Source of the DNA: Bradyrhizobiaceae bacterium PARB1
GTDB taxonomy: Bacteria > Pseudomonadota > Alphaproteobacteria > Rhizobiales > Xanthobacteraceae
NCBI GenBank assembly: GCA_002256345.1
Contig: NKIY01000004.1
Location: 513,876 to 577,875 of the forward strand
Direction: 5' to 3'
Length of the DNA stretch: 64,000 bases
Shown here: in pieces, positions 18,041-29,183 of the stretch
How the letters are laid out: each line of letters opens with the position of its first letter
Position numbering within the stretch: position 1 is the stretch's first letter
Notes under the pieces: model-generated
Databases searched by the model: none
Told to the model about the DNA's origin: nothing
What the model saw: only the letters and a program-made list of their open reading frames with translations
Translations under genes and position numbers: made by a program

Positions 18041-19124
18041 CGCCTAGCATGCGGCTGACGACGCGGGCGGCGTAATCGACCATGGGGATCACGCGGGCAT
18101 AATTGAGCCTTGTCGGCCCGATCACGCCGAGCACGCCGACAATATGACCCGCGCCGTCGCTATAGGGTGCGATAATGGTGGAGGAACCTGACAGCGAGAA
18201 CAGCTTGTTCTCCGAACCGATGAAGATGCGCACGCCCTCGGCATTTTCGGCACGGCCGAGCAGATCGATCACCTCGCGCTTGGTCTCGAGATCCTCGAAC
18301 AACAAACGGACGCGTTCGAGATCTTCCAGCGCGTGGAGATCCTCCAGCAGGTTGGCCTGACCGCGCACGATGAGCTGGCGATCGTCGCCATTGCCGCCGG
18401 ACCACGAGGCGAGACCTGCCGCGATAACCTTCTGCGTGAGCTGATCGAGCTCCGCCTTGCTCTGGCTTAGCGCGGTTTCGAGTTCGAGCCGTGCTTCGGC
18501 CAGCGTGCGGCCACGGATACGGGCATTGAGGAAATTCGAGGCCTCTGTGAGCGCGGAAGAGGGAACGCCGGGCTGCAGCGTCAGCACGCGGTTTTCGACC
18601 TGTCCGTCTTCTGCGACCAGCACGACGAGTGCCTTTTCCGGCTCCAGACGGACGAATTCGATGTGCTTCAGGCGAACATTGGATTTCGCTGTCAGCACCA
18701 CGGCGGCGGCGCGGCTGAGGCCGGAGAGCTGCGTGAGCGCCTCGCCGATCGCGGCTTCCACCGATTGCGAACGGCCCACTGACGAAAGTTGCTGCTGGAT
18801 GGAGGCGCGTTCCGGCTCGGTGATATCGCCGACCTGCATCAAGGCGTCGACAAAGAAGCGGAGGCCGAGTTCCGTTGGCAACCGGCCGGCGGAGGTATGC
18901 GGGGCGTAGATCAGGCCAAGCTGTTCCAGATCCGACATCACATTGCGGACCGAGGCCGGTGACAGCGGCACGGTAATCAGGCGCGAAATATTGCGCGAGC
19001 CGACCGGCTCGCCGGTGGCAAGGTAACTTTCGACGATTTGCCTAAAAATCTCCCGCGACCGCTCATTGAGCTGCGCGAGCCCGGCTCGCGGCGAAATCAG
19101 GCCGATCGGATCGTGATGCGCCAC
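18036..19124 (-). CDS. hrcA: Heat-inducible transcription repressor HrcA
   Basis: 362 residues from a GTG at 19124 with AAGGAG 8 nt upstream. The N-terminal winged helix contains [20 protein letters not shown] and [17 protein letters not shown], the conserved HrcA region. It binds CIRCE operators of groESL-type operons and needs GroEL for activity. I see no CIRCE repeat upstream of hrcA or grpE here, so its targets are probably elsewhere in the genome. It diverges from rph over 153 bp. Confidence 0.96.
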   Translation of the reverse strand: MAHHDPIGLISPRAGLAQLNERSREIFRQIVESYLATGEPVGSRNISRLITVPLSPASVRNVMSDLEQLGLIYAPHTSAGRLPTELGLRFFVDALMQVGDITEPERASIQQQLSSVGRSQSVEAAIGEALTQLSGLSRAAAVVLTAKSNVRLKHIEFVRLEPEKALVVLVAEDGQVENRVLTLQPGVPSSALTEASNFLNARIRGRTLAEARLELETALSQSKAELDQLTQKVIAAGLASWSGGNGDDRQLIVRGQANLLEDLHALEDLERVRLLFEDLETKREVIDLLGRAENAEGVRIFIGSENKLFSLSGSSTIIAPYSDGAGHIVGVLGVIGPTRLNYARVIPMVDYAARVVSRMLGG

Positions 19125-19277
19125 TCAAGCACTCCTTATCAGCCCTCAATTTGTCGCCAGAGGCGGCCGGATACAAGCTCCTTCCAGGATTGGAACCGGC
19201 GCGCCCTTGCCGCTGCAGCCCGGCCCGCCTAAAAGCGCCGCAACATACATTATCGGAACATTCGGAAGGATTTTCTC

Positions 19278-20003
19278 ATGCGGCCAAGCCGTCGTGCGCC
19301 CGATGAACTGCGCGCTGTCTCGCTGGAACGCGGCGTCGTCAAATATGCCGAGGGCTCCTGCATGGTGAAATTCGGCGACACCCATGTGCTGGTCACCGCC
19401 ACGCTGGAGGAGCGCCTGCCGCCGTGGCTGAAGGGCCAGGGCCGCGGCTGGGTCACCGCCGAATACGGCATGCTGCCGCGCGCCACGCTGGAACGCACCC
19501 GCCGCGAAGCTGCCGCTGGCAAGCAGGGCGGCCGCACCGTGGAAATCCAGCGCCTGATCGGCCGCTCGCTGCGCGCCGCGGTCGATCTCGAAGCGCTCGG
19601 CGAGCGCCAGATCACCATCGACTGCGACGTGATCCAGGCCGATGGCGGCACCCGCACGGCATCCATCACCGGCGCCTGGGTGGCGCTGGCCGACTGCATC
19701 GCCTGGATGAAGAGCCGCAACATGTTCAAGAAGGACGTGGCGGACAAGGTACTGCGCACCAATATCGCGGCGATCTCCTGCGGCATCTATCAGGGCACGC
19801 CGGTGCTCGATCTCGATTATGCCGAGGATTCCGAGGCTGACACTGACGCGAATTTCGTGATGACCGGCGACGGCCGCATCATCGAAATCCAGGGCACCGC
19901 GGAGAAAGAACCGTTCACCCAGGACGAGCTGATGAAACTGATGGCGCTGGCGCAGCAGGGCGTCGGCAAACTGGTGGAACTGCAGAAAATGGCGGTGGCG
20001 TAA
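19278..20003 (+). CDS. rph: Ribonuclease PH
   Basis: 241 residues starting [19 protein letters not shown], with GGAAGGA at good spacing. This phosphorolytic 3'-5' exoribonuclease trims tRNA 3' ends. [40 protein letters not shown] and [18 protein letters not shown] are the conserved core and active-site segments. rdgB follows after 133 bp holding a family A repeat; rph-rdgB(-hemW) is a common order in Alphaproteobacteria. Confidence 0.97.
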   Translation: MRPSRRAPDELRAVSLERGVVKYAEGSCMVKFGDTHVLVTATLEERLPPWLKGQGRGWVTAEYGMLPRATLERTRREAAAGKQGGRTVEIQRLIGRSLRAAVDLEALGERQITIDCDVIQADGGTRTASITGAWVALADCIAWMKSRNMFKKDVADKVLRTNIAAISCGIYQGTPVLDLDYAEDSEADTDANFVMTGDGRIIEIQGTAEKEPFTQDELMKLMALAQQGVGKLVELQKMAVA

Positions 20004-20012
20004 GCCAAGTGC

Positions 20013-20115
20013 GTCATCGTTCCGGGCGCGCGTAACGCGAACCCGGAACCTCAGTATGAGATTCTCCACTTCGAGATTCCGGGTTCGCTCGCTGCGCGAG
20101 CGCCCCGGAATGACA
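20013..20115. repeat. Intergenic palindromic repeat, family A, copy 2
   Basis: An imperfect inverted repeat running from GTCATCGTTCCGGG to CCCCGGAATGAC. It contains CACTTCGAGATTCCGGG, the exact reverse complement of a 17-mer in the copy at 12370-12514. It lies between rph and rdgB. Confidence 0.8.
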
Positions 20116-20136
20116 GTTTCTGGGCTATAAGACTCC

Positions 20137-20778
20137 ATGACCCAACATCGTCGAATCACCGGCAAGCTCGTGATCGCCACGCATAATCCCGGCAAGCTCG
20201 CCGAGATGCGCGATCTCTTGGCGCCCTATGGCATCGAGGCGTTGTCAGCCGGCGAACTCGGCCTTGCCGAGCCCGAGGAAACCGGCGACACGTTCAAGGC
20301 CAATGCGGCCATCAAGGCGATCGCCGCCGCCAATGTCGCGCAATTTCCCGCCTTCGCAGATGACTCCGGCCTCGTGGTCGATGCCCTCGACGGTGCGCCC
20401 GGCATCTATTCGGCGCGCTGGGCCGGCGAATCCAAGGACTTCAACGCGGCGATGACGCGCATCGAGCGCCTGCTGCAGGAGCGCGGCGCGACCACAGCAG
20501 AACAGCGCAAGGCGCATTTCGTCTCGGCGCTATGCGTCGCCTGGCCCGACGGCCATCTCGAAGAAGTCGAGGCGCATGCGCATGGCACGCTGATCTGGCC
20601 GCCGCGCGGCACCGCCGGCTTCGGCTACGATCCGGCCTTTCTGCCCGACGGCCATGAGCGCACCTATGGCGAGATGACGGCGGTCGAGAAGCATGGTCTG
20701 CCACCACTCGGTCAGGGCTTGTCGCACCGCGCGAGAGCCTTCGTGAAACTTGCGGAGATTTGCCTTGAGCCGCGCTGA
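20137..20778 (+). CDS. rdgB: XTP/dITP pyrophosphatase (HAM1/RdgB)
   Basis: 213 residues. It hydrolyses dITP, dXTP and ITP to monophosphates, keeping deaminated purines out of nucleic acids. The signature KLVIATHNPGKLAEM at the N-terminus, FADDSGLVVDALDGAPGIYSARWAG, and FGYDPAFLPDG near the C-terminus are all present. Its last bases overlap hemW, whose proposed start (20765) lies 14 bp before the rdgB stop. Confidence 0.97.
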   Translation: MTQHRRITGKLVIATHNPGKLAEMRDLLAPYGIEALSAGELGLAEPEETGDTFKANAAIKAIAAANVAQFPAFADDSGLVVDALDGAPGIYSARWAGESKDFNAAMTRIERLLQERGATTAEQRKAHFVSALCVAWPDGHLEEVEAHAHGTLIWPPRGTAGFGYDPAFLPDGHERTYGEMTAVEKHGLPPLGQGLSHRARAFVKLAEICLEPR

Positions 20779-21925
20779 CGCACAACAGGACGCCTTTGGC
20801 GTCTATGTGCACTGGCCGTTCTGCCTGTCGAAGTGTCCGTATTGCGACTTCAACAGCCATGTGCGGCACCAGCAAATCGACGAAGAGCGCTTCGCCCGCG
20901 CCTTTGCGCGCGAGATCGAAACAACAGCGGCACGGATTCCGAAGCGCACGGTAACCTCGATCTTTCTCGGCGGCGGCACGCCGTCGCTGATGCAGCCACA
21001 GACCGTCGGCTCCATTCTCGATTCGATTGCAAAATATTGGACTGTCGATTCCAGTGTTGAAGTCTCGATGGAAGCCAATCCGACCTCCGTGGATGCAACG
21101 CGCTTTCATGGCTATCGCGCTGCGGGCGTCAACCGCGTCTCGCTCGGTGTGCAGGCGCTCGACGACGCCTCGCTGAAATCGCTGGGGCGCTTGCACTCTG
21201 CGCGTGAGGCGCTGGATGCGGTCGCCATCGCGCGCAGCGCCTTCGATCGCTACTCGTTCGATCTTATCTACGCACGCCCGGAACAGACGCCGGAAATGTG
21301 GACGAACGAACTCAAGCTCGCGATCTCCGAAGCCGCTGAACACCTGTCGCTCTATCAACTCACCATCGAGGAAGGCACGCCGTTCTTCGGCCTGCATGCC
21401 GCGGGCAAATTGAAGACGCCGGAGGAAGGCTTCGCGCGCGTGCTCTACGACGTGACGCAGGAGGTCTGCGCGCAGCATGGCCTGCCATCCTACGAGATCT
21501 CGAATCACGCGCGGCCAGGCGCGGAATGCCGACATAACCTCGTCTATTGGCGCGGCCAGGAATATGCCGGCATCGGACCCGGCGCCCATGGGCGCATCGA
21601 CATCGATAACATCAGGCATGCGACATCGACGGAGAAGCGGCCGGAGACCTGGCTGATGCGCGTCGAGGCCAATGGTCATGGCGTGACGCTGGATGAAAGC
21701 CTCAACAGCGAAGAACGCGCCGACGAATATCTCCTGATGGGATTGCGGCTGGTCGAAGGCATCGATCCCGCACGCTACGAAGCGCTATCCGGCCGGGCCT
21801 TCGATCCGAAGCGGGTCGAGAATCTCTGCGAGGAAGGCGCCATCGTCATCGAGAACGGTCGCCTGCGCGTGACGCAGGAGGGATTCCCGGTGCTCGATGC
21901 AGTCGTCGCCGATCTGGCAGCGTAA
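20765..21925 (+). CDS. hemW: Radical SAM heme chaperone HemW
   Basis: 386 residues from a TTG at 20765 (LSRADAQQDAF), with GGAG about 8 nt upstream; a TTG at 20750 is also in frame. The cluster motif CLSKCPYCDFNSH is the HemW form of CxxxCxxC and differs from true HemN. GGGTPS and the NPTSVD segment support the radical SAM barrel, and the C-terminal HemN-type domain contains EYLLMGLRLVEGID. HemW binds heme and delivers it to respiratory proteins; older annotation as coproporphyrinogen oxidase is unlikely. It is convergent with the lipoprotein gene, 2 bp apart. Confidence 0.94.
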   Translation: MSRADAQQDAFGVYVHWPFCLSKCPYCDFNSHVRHQQIDEERFARAFAREIETTAARIPKRTVTSIFLGGGTPSLMQPQTVGSILDSIAKYWTVDSSVEVSMEANPTSVDATRFHGYRAAGVNRVSLGVQALDDASLKSLGRLHSAREALDAVAIARSAFDRYSFDLIYARPEQTPEMWTNELKLAISEAAEHLSLYQLTIEEGTPFFGLHAAGKLKTPEEGFARVLYDVTQEVCAQHGLPSYEISNHARPGAECRHNLVYWRGQEYAGIGPGAHGRIDIDNIRHATSTEKRPETWLMRVEANGHGVTLDESLNSEERADEYLLMGLRLVEGIDPARYEALSGRAFDPKRVENLCEEGAIVIENGRLRVTQEGFPVLDAVVADLAA

Positions 21926-21927
21926 CT

Positions 21928-23148
21928 CTACGTCCCGAAACTCTTCGGCGAGCCGGCCACCGGCTGGCCGCCACCCGACGCCACCTTCATCACCGCGAGG
22001 CCGCGATCGTTGCCGCCATCGCTGCGGAAGCGGAACAGGCCGTCTATGCCGGCGAAACCGGATTGATTGGTGAGCGTGTCCGGCGCGAAACGCTGGCCCC
22101 CCTGTGTACGGGCCAATGCCGCCACCAAGGCTACTGCATCGTAAGCGAGCGTCGCCGTGCGGACCGGATCGTTGCCATATTTCGTGCGGTAGCGACCCGA
22201 AAAGGCGCGGAAACCTGCCGGATCAGGCGCAGCATACAAGCCCCCCTGCATCGAGGCGCTGTTGAACACCCGCGGATTGTCCCATAGTCCCGTACCGAGC
22301 AGCTGCACATTGCGGAGATTGGCGCCCGCTGTGGTGAGGGCATCGGCCGTTGCTACCACGGCATCGCCATCATCGGCCAAAAGCAGCGCATCGGCTCCGG
22401 TCAGTTGCGTCGCTATGTTGCGCGCAGCCGTGGCGCGATCAGCGCCATAGCGCTCGAAGGCGACCATGCGGGCGCCCTTGCGCGCCACCGCATGCTTGAA
22501 CGCGACCTCGACCACATTGCCATAGGCATTCTCCGGCAGTATCGCCGCGAAGGAACGCTTGCCGGTGCTGTAGGCATAGTCCACGATCCGGTTGACGTCG
22601 GATTCCGGCAGGAAGCTGAGCAGATAAACGCCGCGGCCGGCGACGCTCGAATCCGTCGAGAAGGCGATCACCGGAATGTTGCGCGCCCGCGTGAGCTGCG
22701 CCACCGCCGGCACGGACACCGCGAAGAGCGGCCCGAGGATGATCTCGGCACCTTCGTTCAGCAGCTGCTGCGCTGCCTGCTGCGCGCCTGCGGCGCTGCC
22801 AGCATCGTCCTTCACCAGCAGCTGGATGTTCGGGTTCTGGAATTCGGTATAGGCCATTTCGGCCGCATTCTTCATCGACTGCGCCGCGAGGCCGGCATTG
22901 CCCGAGGCCGATTGCGGCAAGACCAACCCCACCCTCACACCGCCGGTACCGATCGCCTGCGGCTGCTGAGCGGGACCGGCGGGCGCTGTCGGCGGCGGTT
23001 CACCGGGGCTGTTGGTGCTGTAATTGTTGGTCAGGGTCTGCTGGATGCCCGAACAGGCCGAGAGCAGGGGCGCTCCGAGCAGGATGCCCAAAGCCGTTCG
23101 CCGGGTCGCGCCCGGACGTGCTGATTTCGGATCGAACGGGTCGGCCAT
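21928..23148 (-). CDS. LpoA-like penicillin-binding protein activator lipoprotein
   Basis: 406 residues with a twin-arginine-like lipoprotein signal, RRTALGILLGAPLLSAC, whose Cys (about residue 32) would be lipidated. After a Pro/Ala-rich linker comes a type I periplasmic-binding fold (VRVGLVLPQSASGNAGLAAQS onward) related to Leu/Ile/Val-binding proteins. Its place next to divergent rsmI and yraN matches the yraM(lpoA)-yraL-yraN locus, which supports a role in activating peptidoglycan synthases rather than amino acid uptake. It lacks the separate N-terminal TPR domain of enterobacterial LpoA. Confidence 0.82.
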   Translation of the reverse strand: MADPFDPKSARPGATRRTALGILLGAPLLSACSGIQQTLTNNYSTNSPGEPPPTAPAGPAQQPQAIGTGGVRVGLVLPQSASGNAGLAAQSMKNAAEMAYTEFQNPNIQLLVKDDAGSAAGAQQAAQQLLNEGAEIILGPLFAVSVPAVAQLTRARNIPVIAFSTDSSVAGRGVYLLSFLPESDVNRIVDYAYSTGKRSFAAILPENAYGNVVEVAFKHAVARKGARMVAFERYGADRATAARNIATQLTGADALLLADDGDAVVATADALTTAGANLRNVQLLGTGLWDNPRVFNSASMQGGLYAAPDPAGFRAFSGRYRTKYGNDPVRTATLAYDAVALVAALARTQGGQRFAPDTLTNQSGFAGIDGLFRFRSDGGNDRGLAVMKVASGGGQPVAGSPKSFGT

Positions 23149-23347
23149 CGCTTCTCTTGTTCTCGGCCGGCATGCCGGCGCACCCCCAGTCTATAACGGG
23201 AGGCTGGATTCAGACATACTGTTCGGGATTAGTTAACCGAAACAAAAGGTTTATATTTGGCCATATACCAAGTGGCGTCCCGGTAACGGGGAACACGGCT
23301 GAAAAACGGCTGTCCCTCTCCGCTGCATTTCCCTCTAGATTGCCCTC

Positions 23348-24266
<919 letters not shown>

Positions 24267-24274
<8 letters not shown>

Positions 24275-24677
24275 GCCGAAGGAGCTCGCCGCCCCCGGCC
24301 GCAGCAAGGCGCCGTCGCCGCAGCGCGTCGCGGCCTTCGCCACCGGCCTTTCAGCCGAGAGCCGCGCGAGCGCGATGCTGCTTGCAAAGGGTTATCGCAT
24401 CCTCGCACGCCGCTTCCGCACGCCGCATGGCGAGATCGACATCGTGGCGCGCAAGCGCAATCTGATCGCCTTCGTCGAAGTCAAGGCCCGCGACACGCTG
24501 GACGATGCTGCCTATGCCGTGACACCGCAGCAACAAGTGCGGATCAGTAATGCCGCGCAAGGCTGGCTGGTTGCGCATCCCGAACATGCTGATTTCGACA
24601 TGCGTTTCGACGTGATCCTGATTGCGCCGAAGCATCTGCCACGCCATCTGTTAGCGGCATTCGACGCCGCCTGCTGA
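24267..24677 (+). CDS. yraN: YraN family (UPF0102) nuclease-fold protein
   Basis: 136 residues from the ATG at 24267, with GGGAGAG upstream. The core has the restriction-endonuclease-like pattern [24 protein letters not shown], with Glu, Asp and the ExK motif (EVK). The biochemical function is not established. It follows rsmI with an 8 bp overlap, as in many Proteobacteria, and precedes gshB. Confidence 0.92.
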
Positions 24678-24713
24678 CGCCCTGTCCTTCTGCCTCAAGT
24701 CCGGAACGATCCC

Positions 24714-25655
24714 ATGAGCCTGAACATCGCCGTCCAGATGGACCCCATCGCCCGCATCAACCACAAGGGCGATTCCACTTTTGCGATGCTGCTCGAGGCG
24801 CAGAAGCGCGGCCACCGTATTTCCTATTATACACCCGACAAGCTCTCGCTCCGCGGCAATGACGTGGTGGCGCCGGTACAGCCGCTGGAGGTGCGCGATG
24901 TCGAGGGCGACTACTTCACCCTTGGCGCGCCCGAGCGCGTGAATATGGAATCTTTTGACGTCGTTCTGCTGCGGCAGGACCCGCCTTTCGATCTCGCTTA
25001 CATCACCTCGACGCATCTGCTCGAACGCATCCATCCGAGGACGTTGGTGGTCAACGACCCCGCCTCCGTGCGTAATGCACCGGAGAAGATCTTCGTCATG
25101 GGCTTCAACGACCTGATGCCGCCGACGCTGATTTCGCGCGACAAGGACGAGATCAACGCTTTTCGCGCCGAGCACGGCGCCGTCGTGATGAAGCCGTTGC
25201 ATGGCCATGGCGGCGCGGCGGTGTTCCGTGTGCTGCCGCAGGACATGAATTTCGGCTCGCTCTACGATCTGTTCTCGGTGACCTTCAAGGAGCAGTGGGT
25301 GATCCAGCGCTTCCTTCCCGAAGTGAAGCATGGCGACAAGCGCATCATCCTGGTGGACGGTGAATTCGCCGGCGCGGTCAATCGCGTTCCTGCAGAAGAC
25401 GATCTGCGCTCCAACATGGTGCGTGGCGGCGCTGCGAAATCCACCGAGCTTTCCCCGCGCGAACGCGAGATTTGTGACCGTGTTGGCCCCGCGTTGCGCG
25501 AGCGCGGCCTGCTCTTTGTCGGCATCGACGTGATCGACGGCAATCTCACCGAGATCAACGTGACCTCGCCCACGGGTATTCGCGCCATCGCCAAGCTCGG
25601 CGGCCCCGATGTCGCCGCACGCATCTGGGATGTGATAGAGGCGAAGCGGAAATAG
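24714..25655 (+). CDS. gshB: Glutathione synthetase
   Basis: 313 residues. It joins gamma-glutamylcysteine and glycine with ATP. The N-terminal domain starts [21 protein letters not shown]; the ATP-grasp part has [37 protein letters not shown], the [13 protein letters not shown] loop and [21 protein letters not shown]. Length and order match GshB throughout. It follows yraN by 36 bp and is probably in the rsmI-yraN-gshB transcript. Confidence 0.96.
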   Translation: MSLNIAVQMDPIARINHKGDSTFAMLLEAQKRGHRISYYTPDKLSLRGNDVVAPVQPLEVRDVEGDYFTLGAPERVNMESFDVVLLRQDPPFDLAYITSTHLLERIHPRTLVVNDPASVRNAPEKIFVMGFNDLMPPTLISRDKDEINAFRAEHGAVVMKPLHGHGGAAVFRVLPQDMNFGSLYDLFSVTFKEQWVIQRFLPEVKHGDKRIILVDGEFAGAVNRVPAEDDLRSNMVRGGAAKSTELSPREREICDRVGPALRERGLLFVGIDVIDGNLTEINVTSPTGIRAIAKLGGPDVAARIWDVIEAKRK

Positions 25656-25743
25656 CTTGCGCGACAATCGGACGACTATTTGAAGTGATTGGTAGCCGGG
25701 CGACGTGAGCTCCTGCGGCGAAGGATTGCAGCAGTGCCTGCTG

Positions 25744-26778
25744 TCACGCCACTGCGGACGAGCCAGAGGTCAGCAACGAAATGCCCGCTTTATGGATGCG
25801 GAAGGTGTTGCGGCCGGCTTTCTTGGCCGCATAGAGCGCAGCATCCGCCATTACATTGAGCTGGGCTGAGGGTGTGTCGCTGTCCGCCAGTGCGATGCCG
25901 ACCGATGCGCCGATCTTCAGCTGGTGACCGCGATGTTCCATCGGATAGCCGAGATGAGCGATAATCGCGCGTGCGGCATCGGATGCTTCCGCAAGCCGCG
26001 CGTCCGCGCCGAGCAGCACGGCGAATTCGTCGCCGCCGATTCGCGCCACCAGCTCTGCATCCGGGCAGACGTCGCGAATTCGCTCCGCCGCCTGCTTCAG
26101 GCACTCGTCGCCAGCAGCGTGGCCGAGGCTGTCATTGACGGGCTTAAATTCATCAAGGTCGATCAGCAACAGGGCGCCGAATGGTCTGACGCGCCGTGAC
26201 GACGCATGATCGAAAGCCGACAACCGCGACTGAAACTGACTGCGATTGGCAAGGCCGGTGAGCACATCGAATTCCGCGAGATAGCGGGTGCGATCCGCAA
26301 GAATCTTTTCTTCCGTGATGTCCTGTTTCATGCCGAAGATGCGGACGGCAACGCCATCGACGGACTCGACGGTCGCCGTGATCCTGATCCAACGCCGGAC
26401 GCCCTTGAAACTGATGATCTCCGCATCGAGCGTAAAGCCGGTGCGATCCTCGATCGCCTTGGTCCTGCGCTTGTGCAGCTCACGGACGGATTCTTCCGGA
26501 TAGCATTTTAGCGTCGCGGCACGATCGGGGGTCTCGCCGCGCGGCAGATCGAAAATGTCATAAACGACATCGGTCCATACCAGCGATTCATCGGACAGAT
26601 CGCATTCCCAGACACCGATTCGCGCTGCTGCGGACGAGCGATCGAAAATCTTCTGGCTATGCGCAAGTTTTGCGGCCTGTTGCTCGAGTTCGGCCTGCTG
26701 GGCAGCAACCTGCGCTTTCAAGCTCGCGATCAGCTCGACATCGGAAACAACCGGTTGGCTGAACGAGCAGTCTGACAT
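25744..26778 (-). CDS. PAS-GGDEF diguanylate cyclase (soluble)
   Basis: 344 residues. A short coiled coil (ELIASLKAQVAAQQAELEQQ) leads into a PAS/PAC domain (about 50-160, ending RIFGMKQDITEEKI) and a GGDEF domain. The active site ARIGGDEFAVLLG is intact, so it should make cyclic di-GMP from two GTP. The position of the inhibitory I-site (RxxD five residues before GGDEF) reads PDAE, so product inhibition by that site is not expected. There is no membrane segment. It diverges from the ComM gene. Confidence 0.93.
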   Translation of the reverse strand: MSDCSFSQPVVSDVELIASLKAQVAAQQAELEQQAAKLAHSQKIFDRSSAAARIGVWECDLSDESLVWTDVVYDIFDLPRGETPDRAATLKCYPEESVRELHKRRTKAIEDRTGFTLDAEIISFKGVRRWIRITATVESVDGVAVRIFGMKQDITEEKILADRTRYLAEFDVLTGLANRSQFQSRLSAFDHASSRRVRPFGALLLIDLDEFKPVNDSLGHAAGDECLKQAAERIRDVCPDAELVARIGGDEFAVLLGADARLAEASDAARAIIAHLGYPMEHRGHQLKIGASVGIALADSDTPSAQLNVMADAALYAAKKAGRNTFRIHKAGISLLTSGSSAVA

Positions 26779-26950
26779 GCAGGGACTAGGACCTCGTCGT
26801 CACTTGATTCTTGTCATCCTTCGCATGGCCGGGTTTACGATTTCCTGCAAGCACAATGGCGTGAAGTAGCGTGATCTGCGACATCGACGCCTAACGTTCT
26901 TGTCGTCATCTCACATAGATGCTACCTTAGATAGATTATTCTGGGGTTGC

Positions 26951-28489
26951 ATGATGCAGCACGTCGCGACGGTCGCATTCGAGGGAATCGAGGCTCGCGC
27001 GGTGGACGTGCAGGTCCAGGTCGTGCCCGGACTTCCCAACTTCATCATCGTCGGCTTGCCGGACAAGGCCGTCTCCGAAGCCCGCGAACGTGTCCGGGCA
27101 GCGCTGACCGCGTCTGGCCTGGCGCTGCCAGCGCGGCGGATCATCGTCAATCTGGCGCCGGCCGATTTGCCGAAGGAAGGCAGCCATTACGATCTGCCCA
27201 TCGCACTCGGCCTGATGGCGACCATCGGCGCTATCCCGCACGATGCGCTCGCAGGTTTTACCGTGCTTGGCGAACTCGGCCTCGACGGTTCGCTGGCGCC
27301 GGTGGCTGGGGTGCTGCCGGCCGCGATCGGCGCCAACGCGCGCGACGAAGGTTTGATCTGTCCGGCCGCCTGCGGCGCCGAGGCGGCATGGGCGAGCCCG
27401 GACATTCAGATCATCGCTGCGCAGTCGCTGATCCAGATCGCCAATCACTTCAAGGGCACGCAGGTGCTATCGCGACCGCAGCCAAAGGTGCGGACTCGCG
27501 AAGATAATCTGCTCGATCTCCGGGACATCAAAGGGCAGGAGAGTGCGAAGCGCGCGCTCGAGATCGCCGCCGCCGGCGGTCACCATCTCCTAATGATGGG
27601 AAGCCCCGGCTCGGGCAAATCCATGCTCGCCGCACGGCTGCCATCCATCCTGCCGCCGCTGTCACCAGCCGAATTGCTTGAAGTCTCGATGATTGCCTCG
27701 GTCGCCGGCGAAATCCGCGATGGGGCATTGACCGCGCGGCGACCGTTCCGCGCGCCGCATCATTCGGCCAGCATGGCGGCGCTCACCGGTGGCGGCTTGC
27801 GGGCGCGGCCAGGCGAAATCTCGCTGGCGCATCAGGGCGTGCTGTTTCTCGACGAACTGCCTGAATTCGATCCGCGCGTGCTCGACTCCCTGCGTGCGCC
27901 ACTAGAGAACGGCGAAGTTTCAGTGTCGCGCGCCAATCATCGCGTCACTTATCCCGCGCGTTTCATGCTGGTGGCGGCGATGAATCCGTGCCGCTGCGGC
28001 CATGCGTTCGAGCCCGGTTTCTCCTGCAAGCGCGGCCGGATCGATCGTTGCACATCGGACTACCAGACGCGCATCTCCGGCCCGCTGATGGACCGCATCG
28101 ACCTGCGTATCGAGGTCCCCGCCGTCACCGCCAGTGACCTGATCTTGCCGCCGCCGTCGGAGGGCTCCGCCGAAGTCGCGGCCCGCGTCGCGGCGGCGCG
28201 TAGCTTGCAGACGGTCCGTTATACGGCAGCCGGGCTCGCGGGCATTCATACCAATGCGTCGGCTCCGGCCTCCATTCTCGAGACCGTGGCGCAGCCCGAC
28301 AAGCAGGGTCTCGCATTGCTGAAGGACGCCGCCGAAACCATGCGATTGAGCGCCCGCGGCTACCACCGCGTGCTGCGTGTTGCCCGCACGCTCGCCGATC
28401 TCGACGGTGCAGAGAAGATCGGACGCCTGCATCTGGCCGAGGCGCTATCCTATCGTGCATTGGCCGACGAGGTGCGCAGCGCTGCGTAA
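26951..28489 (+). CDS. comM: YifB/ComM-family AAA+ ATPase (Mg chelatase-like)
   Basis: 512 residues from the ATG at 26951. An N-terminal Lon-protease-like (ChlI) domain (about 20-140) precedes the AAA+ core, with Walker A MGSPGSGKSM and Walker B VLFLDELPEF. The Cys-rich insertion PCRCGHAFEPGFSCKRGRIDRC is typical. In Vibrio and Haemophilus ComM is a helicase that extends recombination in natural transformation; many non-competent bacteria also carry it, so the role here is unproven. The 172 bp upstream gap is AT-rich near 26905-26945, a likely promoter. Confidence 0.92.
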   Translation: MMQHVATVAFEGIEARAVDVQVQVVPGLPNFIIVGLPDKAVSEARERVRAALTASGLALPARRIIVNLAPADLPKEGSHYDLPIALGLMATIGAIPHDALAGFTVLGELGLDGSLAPVAGVLPAAIGANARDEGLICPAACGAEAAWASPDIQIIAAQSLIQIANHFKGTQVLSRPQPKVRTREDNLLDLRDIKGQESAKRALEIAAAGGHHLLMMGSPGSGKSMLAARLPSILPPLSPAELLEVSMIASVAGEIRDGALTARRPFRAPHHSASMAALTGGGLRARPGEISLAHQGVLFLDELPEFDPRVLDSLRAPLENGEVSVSRANHRVTYPARFMLVAAMNPCRCGHAFEPGFSCKRGRIDRCTSDYQTRISGPLMDRIDLRIEVPAVTASDLILPPPSEGSAEVAARVAAARSLQTVRYTAAGLAGIHTNASAPASILETVAQPDKQGLALLKDAAETMRLSARGYHRVLRVARTLADLDGAEKIGRLHLAEALSYRALADEVRSAA

Positions 28490-28593
28490 CGCGGCACAAC
28501 GGATGCGCGTATCGTCAACCCCGCAGTAACCAATCTCGTTTACGCTTCGCTCACCATACCCCGCATTACGGGGTGCAGGGGCGAGTGCGTATC

Positions 28594-29061
28594 ATGCTGC
28601 GTCTGAAGATTTTAGCCTCCACTATTCCATTGGCGATTGCCGCCTTTCTCGCGCGCGGCGAATTGTTCGCCTCAGCGCGTCCCTGCATTGCCACGGGCTT
28701 GGGTTCAGTGCAGATGGCTGCATTCCCCTGGGAGGCGCAAAGCCATGTGAGCTTCACCGACGACCCAGCCACTGCCACCGTGCGGGTGCAAATTGTCGAA
28801 AGCGCGGAAAACGCTGACTTCGTGGTAATCGACGACGTCGATACCAACGAGCCGAATACTTGTAGCGGCGCTTCCATCCGCTTCGTCGGCATCACTACAT
28901 CTGCGACGAGCACCGATCCGGTGATCTATCTATCGACCGCCGGTGATGCGGATTACCGCATCTTCGTGCGCTCGCGCAGTTTTACCGTGCGGGATGCTGC
29001 AGCATTGATCGTTGGCGCCCGCAGCACGCCGCCGGCGCGCCTGGCCGCAGCCAACCTCTGA
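28594..29061 (+). CDS. Secreted protein of unknown function
   Basis: 155 residues from the ATG at 28594. The N-terminus MLRLKILASTIPLAIAAFLA followed by a small-residue region looks like a Sec signal peptide. The mature part has two Cys residues that could form a disulfide (near PCIATG and NTCSG) and a beta-rich pattern, including ATVRVQIVESAENADFVVID and DYRIFVRSRSFTVRDAAALI. I do not recognise the family. It lies between comM and a hybrid histidine kinase, both in the same direction; a functional link is only possible. Confidence 0.65.
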   Translation: MLRLKILASTIPLAIAAFLARGELFASARPCIATGLGSVQMAAFPWEAQSHVSFTDDPATATVRVQIVESAENADFVVIDDVDTNEPNTCSGASIRFVGITTSATSTDPVIYLSTAGDADYRIFVRSRSFTVRDAAALIVGARSTPPARLAAANL

Positions 29062-29183
29062 CCGAGATTAATCTCCCGTCAACCATAGCTGCACCGACGC
29101 GGCATCGCCCCTGCCAGTGCAACGCCTTGGCAATCTGATCGACCCATCATCGCCACATCCCCGCACCCAGCCGGAGTGGCGCC

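Noticed and set aside
19125-19277. CIRCE operator between hrcA and rph
   Set aside because: GAGTGCT occurs once near the hrcA ribosome binding site, but the inverted partner at 9 bp spacing is absent.
20765-21925. Annotation of hemW as oxygen-independent coproporphyrinogen III oxidase (hemN)
   Set aside because: The CPYCDFNSH form of the cluster motif and the length fit HemW, not HemN.
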